A DNA stretch of 64,000 bases. Origin: a virus. Shown piece by piece: positions 7,282 to 14,832 of the stretch. The first letter of the stretch is position 1. The number at the start of each line of letters is the position of its first letter. The position numbers and the translations under genes are program-made. The DNA lies in IMG/VR virus record IMGVR_UViG_3300043172_000590, positions 1-64,000 of that record; one strand, written 5' to 3'. Under the pieces are notes generated by a model, which had not been told where the DNA came from, ran no database searches, and saw nothing but the letters and a program-made list of their open reading frames with translations.

Positions 7282-7422
7282 TTACTCAAACGGTGATTCC
7301 TCAATATGCTCCTTGAGCCTGCTGGCTATCAATTTCTCCTTTTCTCCTGCCTGGTAGTTACTGGCGGCGTAGTCAATTACCTTGATAATCAACTTAGCTT
7401 CTTCTATTCCTATTTGTATCAT
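7282..7422 (-). CDS. 46-residue protein, partly duplicated on the plus strand at 23088
   Basis: MIQIGIEEAKLIIKVI opens a short helical protein ending in EHIEESPFE; the start is the first ATG after the stop of the 87-residue gene. It fits the gap between two genes of the operon. Its first 14 codons recur almost identically at 23088-23135 on the other strand, where the frame stops after 15 codons, which supports its being a real, mobile or duplicated gene. Confidence 0.6.
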   Translation of the reverse strand: MIQIGIEEAKLIIKVIDYAASNYQAGEKEKLIASRLKEHIEESPFE

Positions 7423-7432
7423 CTTGAGAAAT

Positions 7433-7696
7433 TTAAATTATATAACCTTCCAGTTCTTCAATACGCTTCTTCAAAGCCCTTATTACTTGGCAAACAGCAT
7501 AGTCGTTTATCCATTTCGGGTCTTCAATAAAGGCTAGTATAGTTGCCTCATTCCGGTTCAGGTCGTAGAGCATGCCGTCGATAGGCTGTTCTATGAAATC
7601 ATCGAGAGAAACTACAGATAGCCCTTCGACTCCGGCAATTACTATATTGCCGTCCATGTATTCTTTTAAGACTTTGTCCTTTATTTCGTTTGCCAT
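7433..7696 (-). CDS. Protein of unknown function
   Basis: 87 residues, helical, with an acidic middle (FIEQPIDGMLYDLNRNEATILAF) and a C-terminal helix (AVCQVIRALKKRIEELEGYI). It sits 6 bases behind the methyltransferase gene in the same transcript. No family recognised. Confidence 0.65.
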   Translation of the reverse strand: MANEIKDKVLKEYMDGNIVIAGVEGLSVVSLDDFIEQPIDGMLYDLNRNEATILAFIEDPKWINDYAVCQVIRALKKRIEELEGYII

Positions 7697-7702
7697 TTCC
7701 GA

Positions 7703-8623
7703 TTAAATAAGATGTAAGTGTTTCCTCAATCTATCCCTACCCTTAGTGAATTCTCCACCATCTTTCTCAATTAAGATAAAATCCCGGTCAGTATTAATGC
7801 AGGCCACGCCAGTTGTTGCCCTTCCGGATGTATTGTCCAAGACAATTTCTCCTGGATTTGAATACGTCTTGATTATTTCCTCAATCAATTTAACCGGTTT
7901 CTGCGTAGGACCAGTCTTTTCTTTTTGCTTGTCCAGGGGGAACTTCCATATACTTTTAGGGTATCTTTCGGTGCTCCCTCCACCGCTAATACCTTTTTTT
8001 GTTTCCCCGAAATTGCTACCATCATTGCCGTTCTTAGTATATTTATTGACAGGCTTGTGCCCCGTGGTTTTCTGGGGATTGTAAGTGCCAGTATGTTTAT
8101 AAAATACCATAATATCTTCGTGGTACCTAAGTGGCATTTTCTTCGCCATAAACGGATTGGAAGGACCGGTTTTCTCCCAAATAAGATTGTACCTATGGCG
8201 TATATCACTGAGCATTACCTTTGCCGTAAACTTATCTTGCCCGAATAATACAACAACCCCATCTGGCTTTAATATGCGCCAGTAGTGCGACCAGAGCCCC
8301 CTCTTGCGCTTATTTTCCCATTCCAAAACTATACCACAGGGATTGACTTTGCGCTCTGGGTCAAATATACGATGCTTTAAGTATTCATCGAAAGATGCAT
8401 TACCAATCTTCCCATTGAACTTTTTTATCTCAACATAGTCATTCATTGGAATAATAGTATCCCAAGGATTCCTCGTCTTGCCGAAAGGCAAATCTGCGCA
8501 AATCAAGTCCACGCTGCCGCCAGGGATACTGTCCATTTCAACAAGGCAATCCCCGTGGATGCAGGCACCGCTAAGCAATCTGCCGGAAACAGGCATTGTT
8601 TTATGTATCTCATAATTCTCCAT
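7703..8623 (-). CDS. Beta-class DNA adenine/cytosine-N4 methyltransferase
   Basis: 306 residues. Motif IV is D44-L-P-F (DLICADLPFG), a variant of DPPY. Near the C-terminus lie QKPVKLIEEII (motif X region) and LDNTSGRATTG (about residues 262-272), a variant of the FxGxG motif I that binds AdoMet. Motif IV coming before motif I defines the beta class. Base specificity cannot be read from sequence. It most likely marks phage DNA against host restriction. A TTACTTTG box, a close relative of the -7 consensus, lies 6 bases before the start (8629-8636), so this gene may also have a very short leader. Confidence 0.85.
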   Translation of the reverse strand: MENYEIHKTMPVSGRLLSGACIHGDCLVEMDSIPGGSVDLICADLPFGKTRNPWDTIIPMNDYVEIKKFNGKIGNASFDEYLKHRIFDPERKVNPCGIVLEWENKRKRGLWSHYWRILKPDGVVVLFGQDKFTAKVMLSDIRHRYNLIWEKTGPSNPFMAKKMPLRYHEDIMVFYKHTGTYNPQKTTGHKPVNKYTKNGNDGSNFGETKKGISGGGSTERYPKSIWKFPLDKQKEKTGPTQKPVKLIEEIIKTYSNPGEIVLDNTSGRATTGVACINTDRDFILIEKDGGEFTKGRDRLRKHLHLI

Positions 8624-8665
8624 AATAACAAAGTAATGAAATGTCTTGGCAAGAATGAGTATAAA

Positions 8666-8905
8666 CTAAGGAAGCTCTTTCTCTTCCACAACATATTTCT
8701 GGAATTCATCATCTGACAAATAATATGTCTTAAGCACCTGATCGAAGGAATCTCGTATCTTGCAACACGCAGCATTCCTTTTGTTTGCCAAATCCTTAAC
8801 AACGATCTTTAATATTTCCCCATGGTCGATTTTAACGCTCACGCTTAAGGCGTCTCTTAACTCATTGTAGGGTTTAAGAAGTCTATCTCTTTCTGATGCT
8901 TTCAT
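8666..8905 (-). CDS. Small protein of unknown function
   Basis: 79 residues, helical and charged (MKASERDRLLKPYNELRDAL ... DSFDQVLKTYYLSDDEFQKYV). It lies between the methyltransferase and the 180-residue gene. An overlapping frame at 8503-8802 was not preferred because it overlaps the methyltransferase and lacks family features. Confidence 0.6.
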   Translation of the reverse strand: MKASERDRLLKPYNELRDALSVSVKIDHGEILKIVVKDLANKRNAACCKIRDSFDQVLKTYYLSDDEFQKYVVEEKELP

Positions 8906-8921
8906 ATGAGTTTAATTTGCA

Positions 8922-9464
8922 TTAAAATGAGCTGATTTCATACAGTGCCTTTTTTGCTTTACAAGCTTCTAACTCCTCCTTCATTCTACCAATATTAGAA
9001 ATCAAATCACTTTTAACTGACTGCTGATGTTTGAGGGTTAAGGTTGTTGAAAGAAAAATATACGTTTCTATTTCATTCTCTAAGAGGCTAATCTTGGTAT
9101 CTATAGCCGTGACATCACCACTTCCCCTCCCGTTTAATGGCTGTTGGCCTTCCTGATAATAGCCCATGTACCAATATGTCCTATTACTCTCCCATATCTC
9201 GATAATCTCCTCAAATTCCCTACCTGTTTTCTCAGCATAATGCTTTGCTCTTTCGATTACCCATTTGTATTTGTCGCAGTATTTATGGAAACATTTAGAT
9301 ACACGCTTACATGCCTGAGTCATTCCCATTTCAATTAACGCCGGATTAGTCTCCGGGACCATCCTTGTAAATTCATGGTCGCATCCATTCTCATTAAAGC
9401 AACCTTCGCCGTCTTTGGTATTTAGCAATACGGCTGCTTTTAAGCTTTCTAATCCTTTTTTCAT
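8922..9464 (-). CDS. Protein of unknown function with a Cys/His cluster and coiled coil
   Basis: 180 residues. The N-terminal part has several Cys and His (GCFNENGCDHEF, QACKRVSKCFHKYCDKYKW) that could bind metal or an iron-sulphur cluster. The C-terminal half (about residues 118-175) is a predicted coiled coil. It is followed by the 79-residue gene and preceded by the TOPRIM gene with a 9-base gap. Resemblance to proteins in Bacteroidetes phages is recalled, but no function is known. Confidence 0.7.
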   Translation of the reverse strand: MKKGLESLKAAVLLNTKDGEGCFNENGCDHEFTRMVPETNPALIEMGMTQACKRVSKCFHKYCDKYKWVIERAKHYAEKTGREFEEIIEIWESNRTYWYMGYYQEGQQPLNGRGSGDVTAIDTKISLLENEIETYIFLSTTLTLKHQQSVKSDLISNIGRMKEELEACKAKKALYEISSF

Positions 9465-9473
9465 AATCGCAAA

Positions 9474-10481
9474 TTACCTGTTTTTTATATTGTCTAGAAT
9501 CTCGCCCATTAATTCCCTGGAACCACTCTCATCAAGAAAGGCGTCCAGCTCGTCTCTTACCGCCTGTCTTTTTTGAGCAAATCTATCTCTTGCATCTGCT
9601 CCTAAATATCCCTCGATAGTCTCTCTTACAAAATCCCTTGCGATATCCGGCAATACCACAATAGCGTTCGCCTCGCATTTACGCTCTCCGATATCCCTTA
9701 AGTACTCTTGAACATATGGCATTTTATGATTTTTATGGGACGGACTTGCCAAGTCTTTTCCGCTACCAGTGGTAAGATTATCTATCCATGAGAATCCATT
9801 TTCTTCGATAAAATCATAATTTAGGCCAAATCTATCAACAATAAGGTCATAAGGATCATACCCACTTACGCCATCATTCCACAACACGTCACTTAAATCA
9901 CTCAGATTTTTGCGTATAAATTCAGATATCCTCAATCCGTCAGGGTCGTGGTCGCCGCAATATAACAATACACACTTAAGTCCCTTATCCCTCGCCTCTG
10001 CGAACCTACGTGCATATTCCGCCCGTTGAAGCATAGAACTCCATCCTTTCGAATTAGCAATAGGTATATGATATTCTTCACACACAGGGGAGAATAATGT
10101 AACTAAGTCTATTTTTTCAACCACCATTTGCACATAATATTCTTCATTATCCCACCAATCCGGAGAGTAATATTCTGCGGCACTAAGAGCTGCTTCTGCC
10201 CATTTCCCAAAGTCATCCACAACGTCCACTTCACACGGCTTCTCAACACCTCCAAATGCCCTAGAGGATTCTTCTGCGGTGAAATCAATAGGGAGGAGCC
10301 CCTTTTTACGACACTTATTGATGGCATTATTTACCTTGTCAAACTGGCCCTTATTTATAAATCGCTTTTGCTCTAAGATATAGGCCCAGCCTCTTGCTGA
10401 TACTCTAAATCCCACCTCCTTAGAGATTTCATTTATAAAGTTTGCGAACGCAGGAAGGTTTTTGAAGTCTAATTTTTCCAT
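9474..10481 (-). CDS. TOPRIM-domain protein, Topo VI A / Spo11-like
   Basis: 335 residues. Residues about 115-200 form a TOPRIM domain: the acidic residue E122 in QMVVEKIDL, a GW.SM segment, then C-G-D177-H-D179-P-D181-G, the DxD signature. The E..DHDPDG spacing is that of the topoisomerase VI A / Spo11 group. An N-terminal region (about residues 1-100) could be a winged helix (VSARGWAYIL), but the catalytic Tyr of true Topo VI A is not evident, so DNA cleavage is not assured. A role in DNA topology, recombination or nicking is inferred. The start at 10481 is fixed by the -7 box at 10486-10493, which gives a leaderless transcript. Confidence 0.75.
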   Translation of the reverse strand: MEKLDFKNLPAFANFINEISKEVGFRVSARGWAYILEQKRFINKGQFDKVNNAINKCRKKGLLPIDFTAEESSRAFGGVEKPCEVDVVDDFGKWAEAALSAAEYYSPDWWDNEEYYVQMVVEKIDLVTLFSPVCEEYHIPIANSKGWSSMLQRAEYARRFAEARDKGLKCVLLYCGDHDPDGLRISEFIRKNLSDLSDVLWNDGVSGYDPYDLIVDRFGLNYDFIEENGFSWIDNLTTGSGKDLASPSHKNHKMPYVQEYLRDIGERKCEANAIVVLPDIARDFVRETIEGYLGADARDRFAQKRQAVRDELDAFLDESGSRELMGEILDNIKNR

Positions 10482-10485
10482 ACCA

Positions 10486-10493
10486 CAAACATA
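10486..10493 (-). promoter_or_regulatory. -7 box TATGTTTG directly before the TOPRIM gene
   Basis: An exact TAnnTTTG ends five bases before the start codon A (10481). The neighbourhood reads TATGTTTGTGGTATG, almost the same as at 5976-5990. No clear TTG lies 19 bases upstream. Confidence 0.45.
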
Positions 10494-10619
10494 TATGGAA
10501 ATCCGTTAAGAATGAATATGGATTAACAGAGAGTTCCGCTGCCCCGCGAGAAACAGAGATACCAAACATGCGCGGAGCGTCGATTTTTTGAAACAGACGG
10601 AGGGATGGGGATAAAGATA

Positions 10620-10829
10620 TTAAAAACGAACACGTATTGGCGCTGCCCACCACTCAGCAATACATGCCACAGCCCTATAAATAAAGGATTTTCTCTTCGG
10701 GGGTTCTGGCCATGGTTCAATAGGGTCTGTGTCCGTAGGGACAATTCTTGTCAAGGGATATGGGGATTGAATATGGAGAATGAGAGAGTCGAATGCGTAC
10801 TCTTCTATTTGTTTGCGAGGGTCTTCCAT
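10620..10829 (-). CDS. Small protein from a probable leaderless mRNA
   Basis: 69 residues, N-terminal MEDPRKQIEEYAFDSLIL, a Pro-rich middle (PIEPWPEPPKRK) and a hydrophobic C-terminal segment (AVACIAEWWAAP). Four overlapping frames cover this stretch. This one is chosen because a textbook promoter ends exactly four bases before its ATG. No family recognised. Confidence 0.5.
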   Translation of the reverse strand: MEDPRKQIEEYAFDSLILHIQSPYPLTRIVPTDTDPIEPWPEPPKRKSFIYRAVACIAEWWAAPIRVRF

Positions 10830-10833
10830 GGTG

Positions 10834-10864
10834 CAAATATAAGTATTGTGGGATTTAGAAGCAA
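10834..10864 (-). promoter_or_regulatory. Promoter for the 69-residue leaderless gene
   Basis: On the minus strand TTG (10864-10862), 20 bases, TATATTTG (10841-10834), four bases, then the ATG at 10829. Both elements match the Bacteroidetes consensus. Confidence 0.6.
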
Positions 10865-10870
10865 TATAAA

Positions 10871-11269
10871 TTATCTCTCACTCCTAGTCTTCTCCTTGTG
10901 GCAATCCACACATAAGGTTTGAAAACCATTAATATCACAGCCTCCACCGCCTTTGTGGACCGGTACGATATGGTCAGCCTGCCAGAATTCATCAAACACA
11001 CCACATTTGCGACAAAAGCCATCATCTACAATATATAACTGCTTTCTTATTTCGGAGATATTCCCCTTAACAATAGAATATTTGAGATAGGCATTATTGC
11101 TGCATTCCTTTGATGCCCATCTTGTTTTCCTGCCGGTAAGCGGAATATTACATCCACATGCGCACATTCCCGGTATTGAAGGGAAGAGGTGAATCATCTT
11201 CAAATCATGTTGGTAACGGGAATACTTGTCGATTATTGGGTGCATTGGGGCAATATAGGGAACAACCAT
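10871..11269 (-). CDS. HNH endonuclease with extra N-terminal Cys finger
   Basis: 132 residues. The HNH core is D99-H100 in FWQADHIVPVH, N114 in DINGFQTLC and H124 in CVDCHKEKT, with four Cys (86, 89, 120, 123) that hold a structural zinc. A second Cys cluster precedes it (CACGCNIPLTGRKTRWASKE, about residues 36-55). HNH enzymes cut or nick DNA. Many phages carry one near terminase for packaging, but here it is far from terminase in the early region, so a homing or host-DNA role is equally possible. Confidence 0.8.
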   Translation of the reverse strand: MVVPYIAPMHPIIDKYSRYQHDLKMIHLFPSIPGMCACGCNIPLTGRKTRWASKECSNNAYLKYSIVKGNISEIRKQLYIVDDGFCRKCGVFDEFWQADHIVPVHKGGGGCDINGFQTLCVDCHKEKTRSER

Positions 11270-11290
11270 ATATCAAAAAAGATAAAGGGG

Positions 11291-11422
11291 TTATCTGACA
11301 TTACGAAAATCTATATCGTCGATAGTCATATCAGGGGGAAGGACCTTGTATCGAGACTCTAGCTGGGATAAATCGTCAGTCTTGGACAGCTCTCTGAGCT
11401 TGTTTGATAAATACTCGTTCAT
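11291..11422 (-). CDS. 43-residue protein, first gene of the leftward block
   Basis: MNEYLSNKLRELSKTDDLSQ opens a helical, acidic protein. It is the most upstream leftward gene, just inside the large control region. It is short enough to miss standard cutoffs, but it starts with ATG and fits tightly before the HNH gene. Function unknown. Confidence 0.55.
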   Translation of the reverse strand: MNEYLSNKLRELSKTDDLSQLESRYKVLPPDMTIDDIDFRNVR

Positions 11423-11714
11423 AAGGTAAAGGTAGGGATAATTGATTAAATGCACAAACTTGACTACGAGCAGTTGGTGGGGTGGTTATTGCTCGGTCCG
11501 GGAAATCCGAAAGTCGTTTTCTGAAACCCACCCCCCTTCTTTTTATATTCACGTTTATTTGACTCGCAACATAAAGCGGAACCAATTCCAGCCCCAATTT
11601 AAAGCGGATTGAAAACGTTATGTTGTTTTGTTTCAGTCGATTACAAGGGTTTGTCTTATAATCGTTATTATGTATACTAGAAAGTTAAATAGGGCGTAAC
11701 ACGTTAGTATGTTG

Positions 11715-11880
11715 TGTGTTAGGTGCTGTTCGTCACTGTTCGTCACCCTTATTTGATGGTCATTTGATGGGTTGGACCTGTTTGTCGTGTTGTGTTAGGG
11801 TTTTTTGTAAGGGTGACACACACACGCGTACACAACTGTGAACCAGTGCGGTAGCGTCCAACTGGTAGGTACTGGTAGTG
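11715..11880. repeat. Cluster of short direct and inverted repeats
   Basis: Within about 170 bases there are a tandem CTGTTCGTCA (11726-11735, 11736-11745), ATTTGATGG twice (11751-11759, 11762-11770), TGTGTTAGG twice (11715-11723, 11791-11799), a tandem ACTGGTAGGT/ACTGGTAGTG (11861-11880), and a perfect 10-bp inverted repeat GTCACCCTTA / TAAGGGTGAC (11742-11751, 11808-11817). Such density is typical of origins or operator arrays bound by an initiator or repressor. Confidence 0.6.
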
Positions 11881-11939
11881 TCACTCAACCGCTACAAAAA
11901 TCTCAACCACCTAGTATAGGTATTAATTAATATAATAAA

Positions 11940-12240
11940 GCAATTTACCCCACTTTTCCAAGCCTCAACTCTTTTACACCTCCCATATCCCTTGTATACA
12001 CAGGCATTACGCTCTCATCTGTTATACTCTGTTCTACCTTTATTATACACCCTATTCTACTACACTTTACTATACTCTACTGCATACTATCCTATTCTCT
12101 TTCCTTCTGCCTGGCTTGTGTAATACTTCAATCTACAGCTATATCATTGCTCCGCTTTTTTTTAAAGGAAACCTTTAAAAACAATAATCCCCTCGCTTTC
12201 CCTTACCTTATACTACATAATGTTGCTTTGGGTTCCCCTC
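11940..12240. repeat. Pyrimidine-rich tract with iterated TATAC and CTATTCTA words
   Basis: For about 300 bases the plus strand is rich in C and T and repeatedly contains TATAC(T/A)C and (T)ATTCTAC-like words (around 12023, 12045, 12055, 12071, 12090). The strand bias and iteration suggest a non-coding functional tract such as an origin-associated region. The repeats are degenerate. Confidence 0.45.
12159..12181. terminator. Perfect 10-bp hairpin, bidirectional terminator-like
   Basis: TTTTTAAAGG - AAA - CCTTTAAAAA. The stem is flanked by T and A runs, so it would look like a weak terminator in either direction. It lies in the middle of the control region, where it could separate the outward transcripts. 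Confidence 0.4.
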
Positions 12241-12249
12241 CTGTCATTC

Positions 12250-12367
12250 AGTAGACAAGAGAAAGATTATATATAATATTTAATAATATAACAGGTAGTT
12301 GGACTTATACAAAAAAAAGAACATTTATTTTAATATTAATTTATAGTGGACTGGTTAACAGGTAGTT
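12250..12367. other. AT-rich stretch bounded by direct repeats, origin candidate
   Basis: Bases about 12265-12345 are nearly all A and T. They are bounded by two copies of AACAGGTAGTT (12290-12300, 12357-12367). Related words recur to the right: AATTGTTTGCA at 12407-12417 and 12591-12601, and TTAACAG near 12355 and 12625. AT-rich DNA next to iterated sites is the usual layout of a DNA unwinding element. No direct proof. Confidence 0.4.
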
Positions 12368-12869
12368 ATACTCTTATGTTTATTTAGACTAATTCTGTAT
12401 AGAATCAATTGTTTGCAGGTGTCAACATTTTGACGTTATTTTGGTTTGTGGTTCGGAATTAAACAAACTGGATTATACACGTTCATTCTCTTCATTGTTC
12501 CCTGTTATGTGTGCGGACACCTCTATACTATTAGAGGACAGTTAAAAAATACCGCTTAAGCACACGTATAGTATATATGAACATTTAGTAAATTGTTTGC
12601 ACCTGTTAGTTATTTTCGCAGACTGTTAACAGTTTACCTTATATTAGTAATATGGTGACATGTAATAGAATGGCAATAATGTTTGTTCATTGACATACTG
12701 TAATATTTATTTGCTTAGAGCAGCCTGCGCGCCTTAACTGTAGTACAAGCGTAAAAGAAAGATGTAATGTGTACCTTATCATTGTATCGAAGTAGCTACC
12801 TACCAAACTGTTTTCCTTGACTATTTATATATACTTTGAGTTTAGACCATTGTATTCTCTCTGACCAAA

Positions 12870-13190
12870 TACGGCAGAGCCTGGGAAATAGAGGTTTAAT
12901 TGTTATCTAAGCATCTATATGAATATTGCACCTACTTAGTAGGGCACTGGATTTGTAGCGGAGAAAGTCCGTTGACATGGTTTTTAATAACGTTGTTAGC
13001 CATTCGATGAAAGTGCGATAAGTTACCCAAATGGAGGGAAACAGGTACGCAAGTACCATAATATCCATACGTCCGAGGACGTTAACCGTTATACAATCGC
13101 AATAATATTAAAGTGTGGTAGGCCTGTAGTGGCTCACATCAAAGATAACAACCTGATGAAATTAGAAGTAATCCAGGTTGTTTGTTGTAT
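12870..13190 (+). ncRNA. Structured RNA candidate with RNase P RNA-like motifs
   Basis: About 320 non-coding bases fold into many local hairpins: CCTAC-TTA-GTAGG (12931-12943), GGTAC-GCAA-GTACC with a GNRA tetraloop (13044-13057), enclosed by ATGGA/TCCAT (13031-13035, 13064-13068), ACGTC-CGAG-GACGT (13069-13082) and a 9-bp AACAACCTG/CAGGTTGTT (13147-13155, 13174-13182). Two longer pairings cross each other (12987-12992 with 13087-13092, 13014-13019 with 13096-13101), as in a pseudoknot. In order, GAGAAAGTCCG, GATGAAAGTGCGATAAG, GGTAGGCCTG..GGCTCA and AAAGATAACAA resemble conserved blocks of bacterial RNase P RNA, but the 3' strand of helix P4 is not recognisable. The structure is moderately sure and the family is only a suggestion. 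Confidence 0.4.
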
Positions 13191-13338
13191 ATAAATGAAA
13201 TAACATATTAATAGCTGATTACTCTTAGTTTACTTACAGTGCGTTTGTAGCCTATTCAGGTGATTGATTGGAGTTGCAAATACTCCGATGGGCTCTATTT
13301 ATTTATCCAAAATTATTCATTTACCAAAATTGCAAGTT

Positions 13339-13737
13339 ATGAAAACTAAGAAAATTAATCAAAAGTCAGTAGTTAACAGCAAACTCAAAGAGTCAGTATT
13401 TTCGTGTTCTGGCCTAATCCGTCACATCAACAGCAATGTAGATGCAAAGAAGCATGTTGAAAAATATTTAAAATCATTGGCAGAGAAGCACGAAACTATT
13501 GTTTCTATTAAGCAAATCAACACGCTGACAATCTCTGCTTATGGTTCTGAGAGAGAGTTAACACATGTTAAGACGGGCAAAAACCGTTCTCAATTTAGCT
13601 TTTGGACATTGTTAAACTGTATTACCAGGCAAGTAAAAGATACTGCGAATGGTGGGTTGATTATGAAGGAATATAAAGCAGCGAAGGCGAAAAAAGCGAG
13701 TAAAGAAATTGAAACTAAAGATAATAAAGCAGCATAG
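13339..13737 (+). CDS. Protein of unknown function, first gene of the rightward block
   Basis: 132 residues from the ATG at 13339 (MKTKKINQKSVV); the frame is open from 13264 but the preceding part lacks a good start. Middle residues form alternating strands and helices, and the C-terminus is a Lys/Ala/Glu-rich tail (EYKAAKAKKASKE). It is followed by a terminator at 13777-13801, so it can be expressed as a single gene after the structured RNA. A basic tail suggests nucleic-acid binding, which is inference. Confidence 0.65.
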   Translation: MKTKKINQKSVVNSKLKESVFSCSGLIRHINSNVDAKKHVEKYLKSLAEKHETIVSIKQINTLTISAYGSERELTHVKTGKNRSQFSFWTLLNCITRQVKDTANGGLIMKEYKAAKAKKASKEIETKDNKAA

Positions 13738-13776
13738 GGTTGTTATATGTAGTCGGGAAACCGGTTTTCAATGAAT

Positions 13777-13801
13777 GGGGCGTGGTGCTTTGCTGCGCCC
13801 C
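13777..13801 (+). terminator. Rho-independent terminator
   Basis: GC-rich stem GGGGCG / CGCCCC (13777-13782, 13796-13801) followed by a T-rich tail (CTTATTTTATT). It ends the transcript of the first rightward gene. Confidence 0.6.
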
Positions 13802-13838
13802 CTTATTTTATTCTGTAAATTAATACTTTAAATAAATC

Positions 13839-13991
13839 ATGAGAAAGACTTTTAAGGCGTGGACACGCAAACGTAAGAGCAATGATCAGTTTATCACAAC
13901 TGAAATAAGCGCAAGCAGTAAGAAGAGAGCAAAAAGCACAATCCTATCTCTTGGGCTTGAAGTGCAGCAAGGGACAGAGATATACATTTAA
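13839..13991 (+). CDS. 50-residue basic protein
   Basis: MRKTFKAWTRKRKSNDQF, ending in LSLGLEVQQGTEIYI. Highly basic at the N-terminus, so possibly nucleic-acid binding. It begins after the terminator at 13777-13801 and ends 33 bases before a small membrane protein. No family recognised. Confidence 0.55.
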   Translation: MRKTFKAWTRKRKSNDQFITTEISASSKKRAKSTILSLGLEVQQGTEIYI

Positions 13992-14024
13992 CCTTTCCCT
14001 TAACGGTATTTAAAACAAACCAAG

Positions 14025-14123
14025 ATGCAAATAGTAGTAACAGAATTTTTAAACGCCCTTCCATGGGTAGCAGTGATTTTTATTATAAGTGCAGTATTAA
14101 CCTATATCCGTGGGCGTAAATAA
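14025..14123 (+). CDS. 32-residue single-pass membrane peptide
   Basis: MQIVVTEFLNALPWVAVIFI is followed by ISAVLTYIRGRK: one membrane helix and a positively charged end. Tiny phage membrane peptides of this kind are sometimes lysis, exclusion or host-takeover factors; nothing shows which. Confidence 0.5.
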   Translation: MQIVVTEFLNALPWVAVIFIISAVLTYIRGRK

Positions 14124-14134
14124 AACAATAAAGA

Positions 14135-14422
14135 ATGAAAAAGATATTAGAATATGCAGGAGATAACCCAGGCGCTATGTCCTTTATAATCGAACTTTTA
14201 GACCCGACCAATGGAGCCGCTGGCATTATCGTCTTTAGCAAGATTGATAAAATACACTCGCTCCGTGGAACCAATTTGTATGTGATGTGGTCCGACTTAT
14301 GCAATAGGGAGATGGACAAAGTTGTCAAACTTTGCCGCAAATGTCCCGATGAAATACTCGCAGACGCCTGTAATAGGCAGGATTATTCTGGACGTGAACT
14401 TGTAGCGGAATATTTAAAATAG
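14135..14422 (+). CDS. Protein of unknown function
   Basis: 95 residues. It contains LLDPTNGAAGIIVFSKIDKI and a C-terminal CNREMDKVVKLCRKCPDEIL helix followed by GRELVAEYLK. The layout is typical of small phage proteins conserved in several Bacteroidetes phages, but I cannot name the family. Confidence 0.7.
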   Translation: MKKILEYAGDNPGAMSFIIELLDPTNGAAGIIVFSKIDKIHSLRGTNLYVMWSDLCNREMDKVVKLCRKCPDEILADACNRQDYSGRELVAEYLK

Positions 14423-14440
14423 CAACTAACTGACATAGCG

Positions 14441-14581
14441 ATGGAAAATAAATACACATTGCAAGAGTTGCAGAACAGAATTAACGGCATACTTAAGGAT
14501 AAAAGCGGACTAAGCACACCCGAGGTAGTTGAACCGCACTGCACCAAAGAAGGGTTTGCAATCAACGAAAGGGAGCTATGA
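14441..14581 (+). CDS. 46-residue acidic protein
   Basis: MENKYTLQELQNRINGIL opens a helical protein ending in AINEREL. It is the last gene before the strong terminator at 14596-14637. Function unknown. Confidence 0.55.
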   Translation: MENKYTLQELQNRINGILKDKSGLSTPEVVEPHCTKEGFAINEREL

Positions 14582-14595
14582 AATAATCTATTATT

Positions 14596-14637
14596 AAGCC
14601 GTGACTTATGCCATCCTAAGTGGAGAGGTCACGGCTT
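14596..14637 (+). terminator. Strong rho-independent terminator
   Basis: A 10-bp stem AAGCCGTGAC / GTCACGGCTT (14596-14605, 14628-14637) followed by TTTATTATTTT. It closes the group 13839-14581. The 195 bases after it up to 14833 hold no gene and contain TTGG and TAATTTGG words that may be a weak promoter. Confidence 0.8.
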
Positions 14638-14832
14638 TTATTATTTTATACAACGCTTTAAAGACTTGAAACATAAGTAACTACAATAATATTAATTCTT
14701 GGTTTTCTGTTAGTTGGTAATTTGGATTGGTTAGCGGCGTACTGTGCCCATTGATTTGGTTGTGTGGTGCGCTGCTTTTCCATTAAAGATATTTCAAACA
14801 ATTGGTGGTGAACTGAGGCAAATATATATCCA

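Larger units (their letters stand above)
11423..13338. other. Control region without protein genes
   Basis: This 1.9-kb stretch separates the leftward and rightward gene blocks. No frame in it has the features of a gene. It is described by its parts: a repeat cluster (11715-11880), a pyrimidine-rich tract (11940-12240), an AT-rich stretch with direct repeats (12250-12367), more scattered repeats and hairpins (12400-12640) and a structured RNA candidate (12870-13190). Replication-origin and promoter functions are likely but not shown. Confidence 0.6.

Noticed and set aside
7885-8248. 107-codon frames on both strands inside the methyltransferase
   Set aside because: They overlap the methyltransferase motifs completely and have no family features.
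10429-10922. Several overlapping frames on both strands
   Set aside because: Only 10620-10829 has a promoter exactly before its start; the others are shadows.
11376-11597. 73-codon leftward frame in the control region
   Set aside because: It overlaps the better-supported 43-residue gene (11291-11422), has odd composition and crosses a GC-rich inverted repeat.
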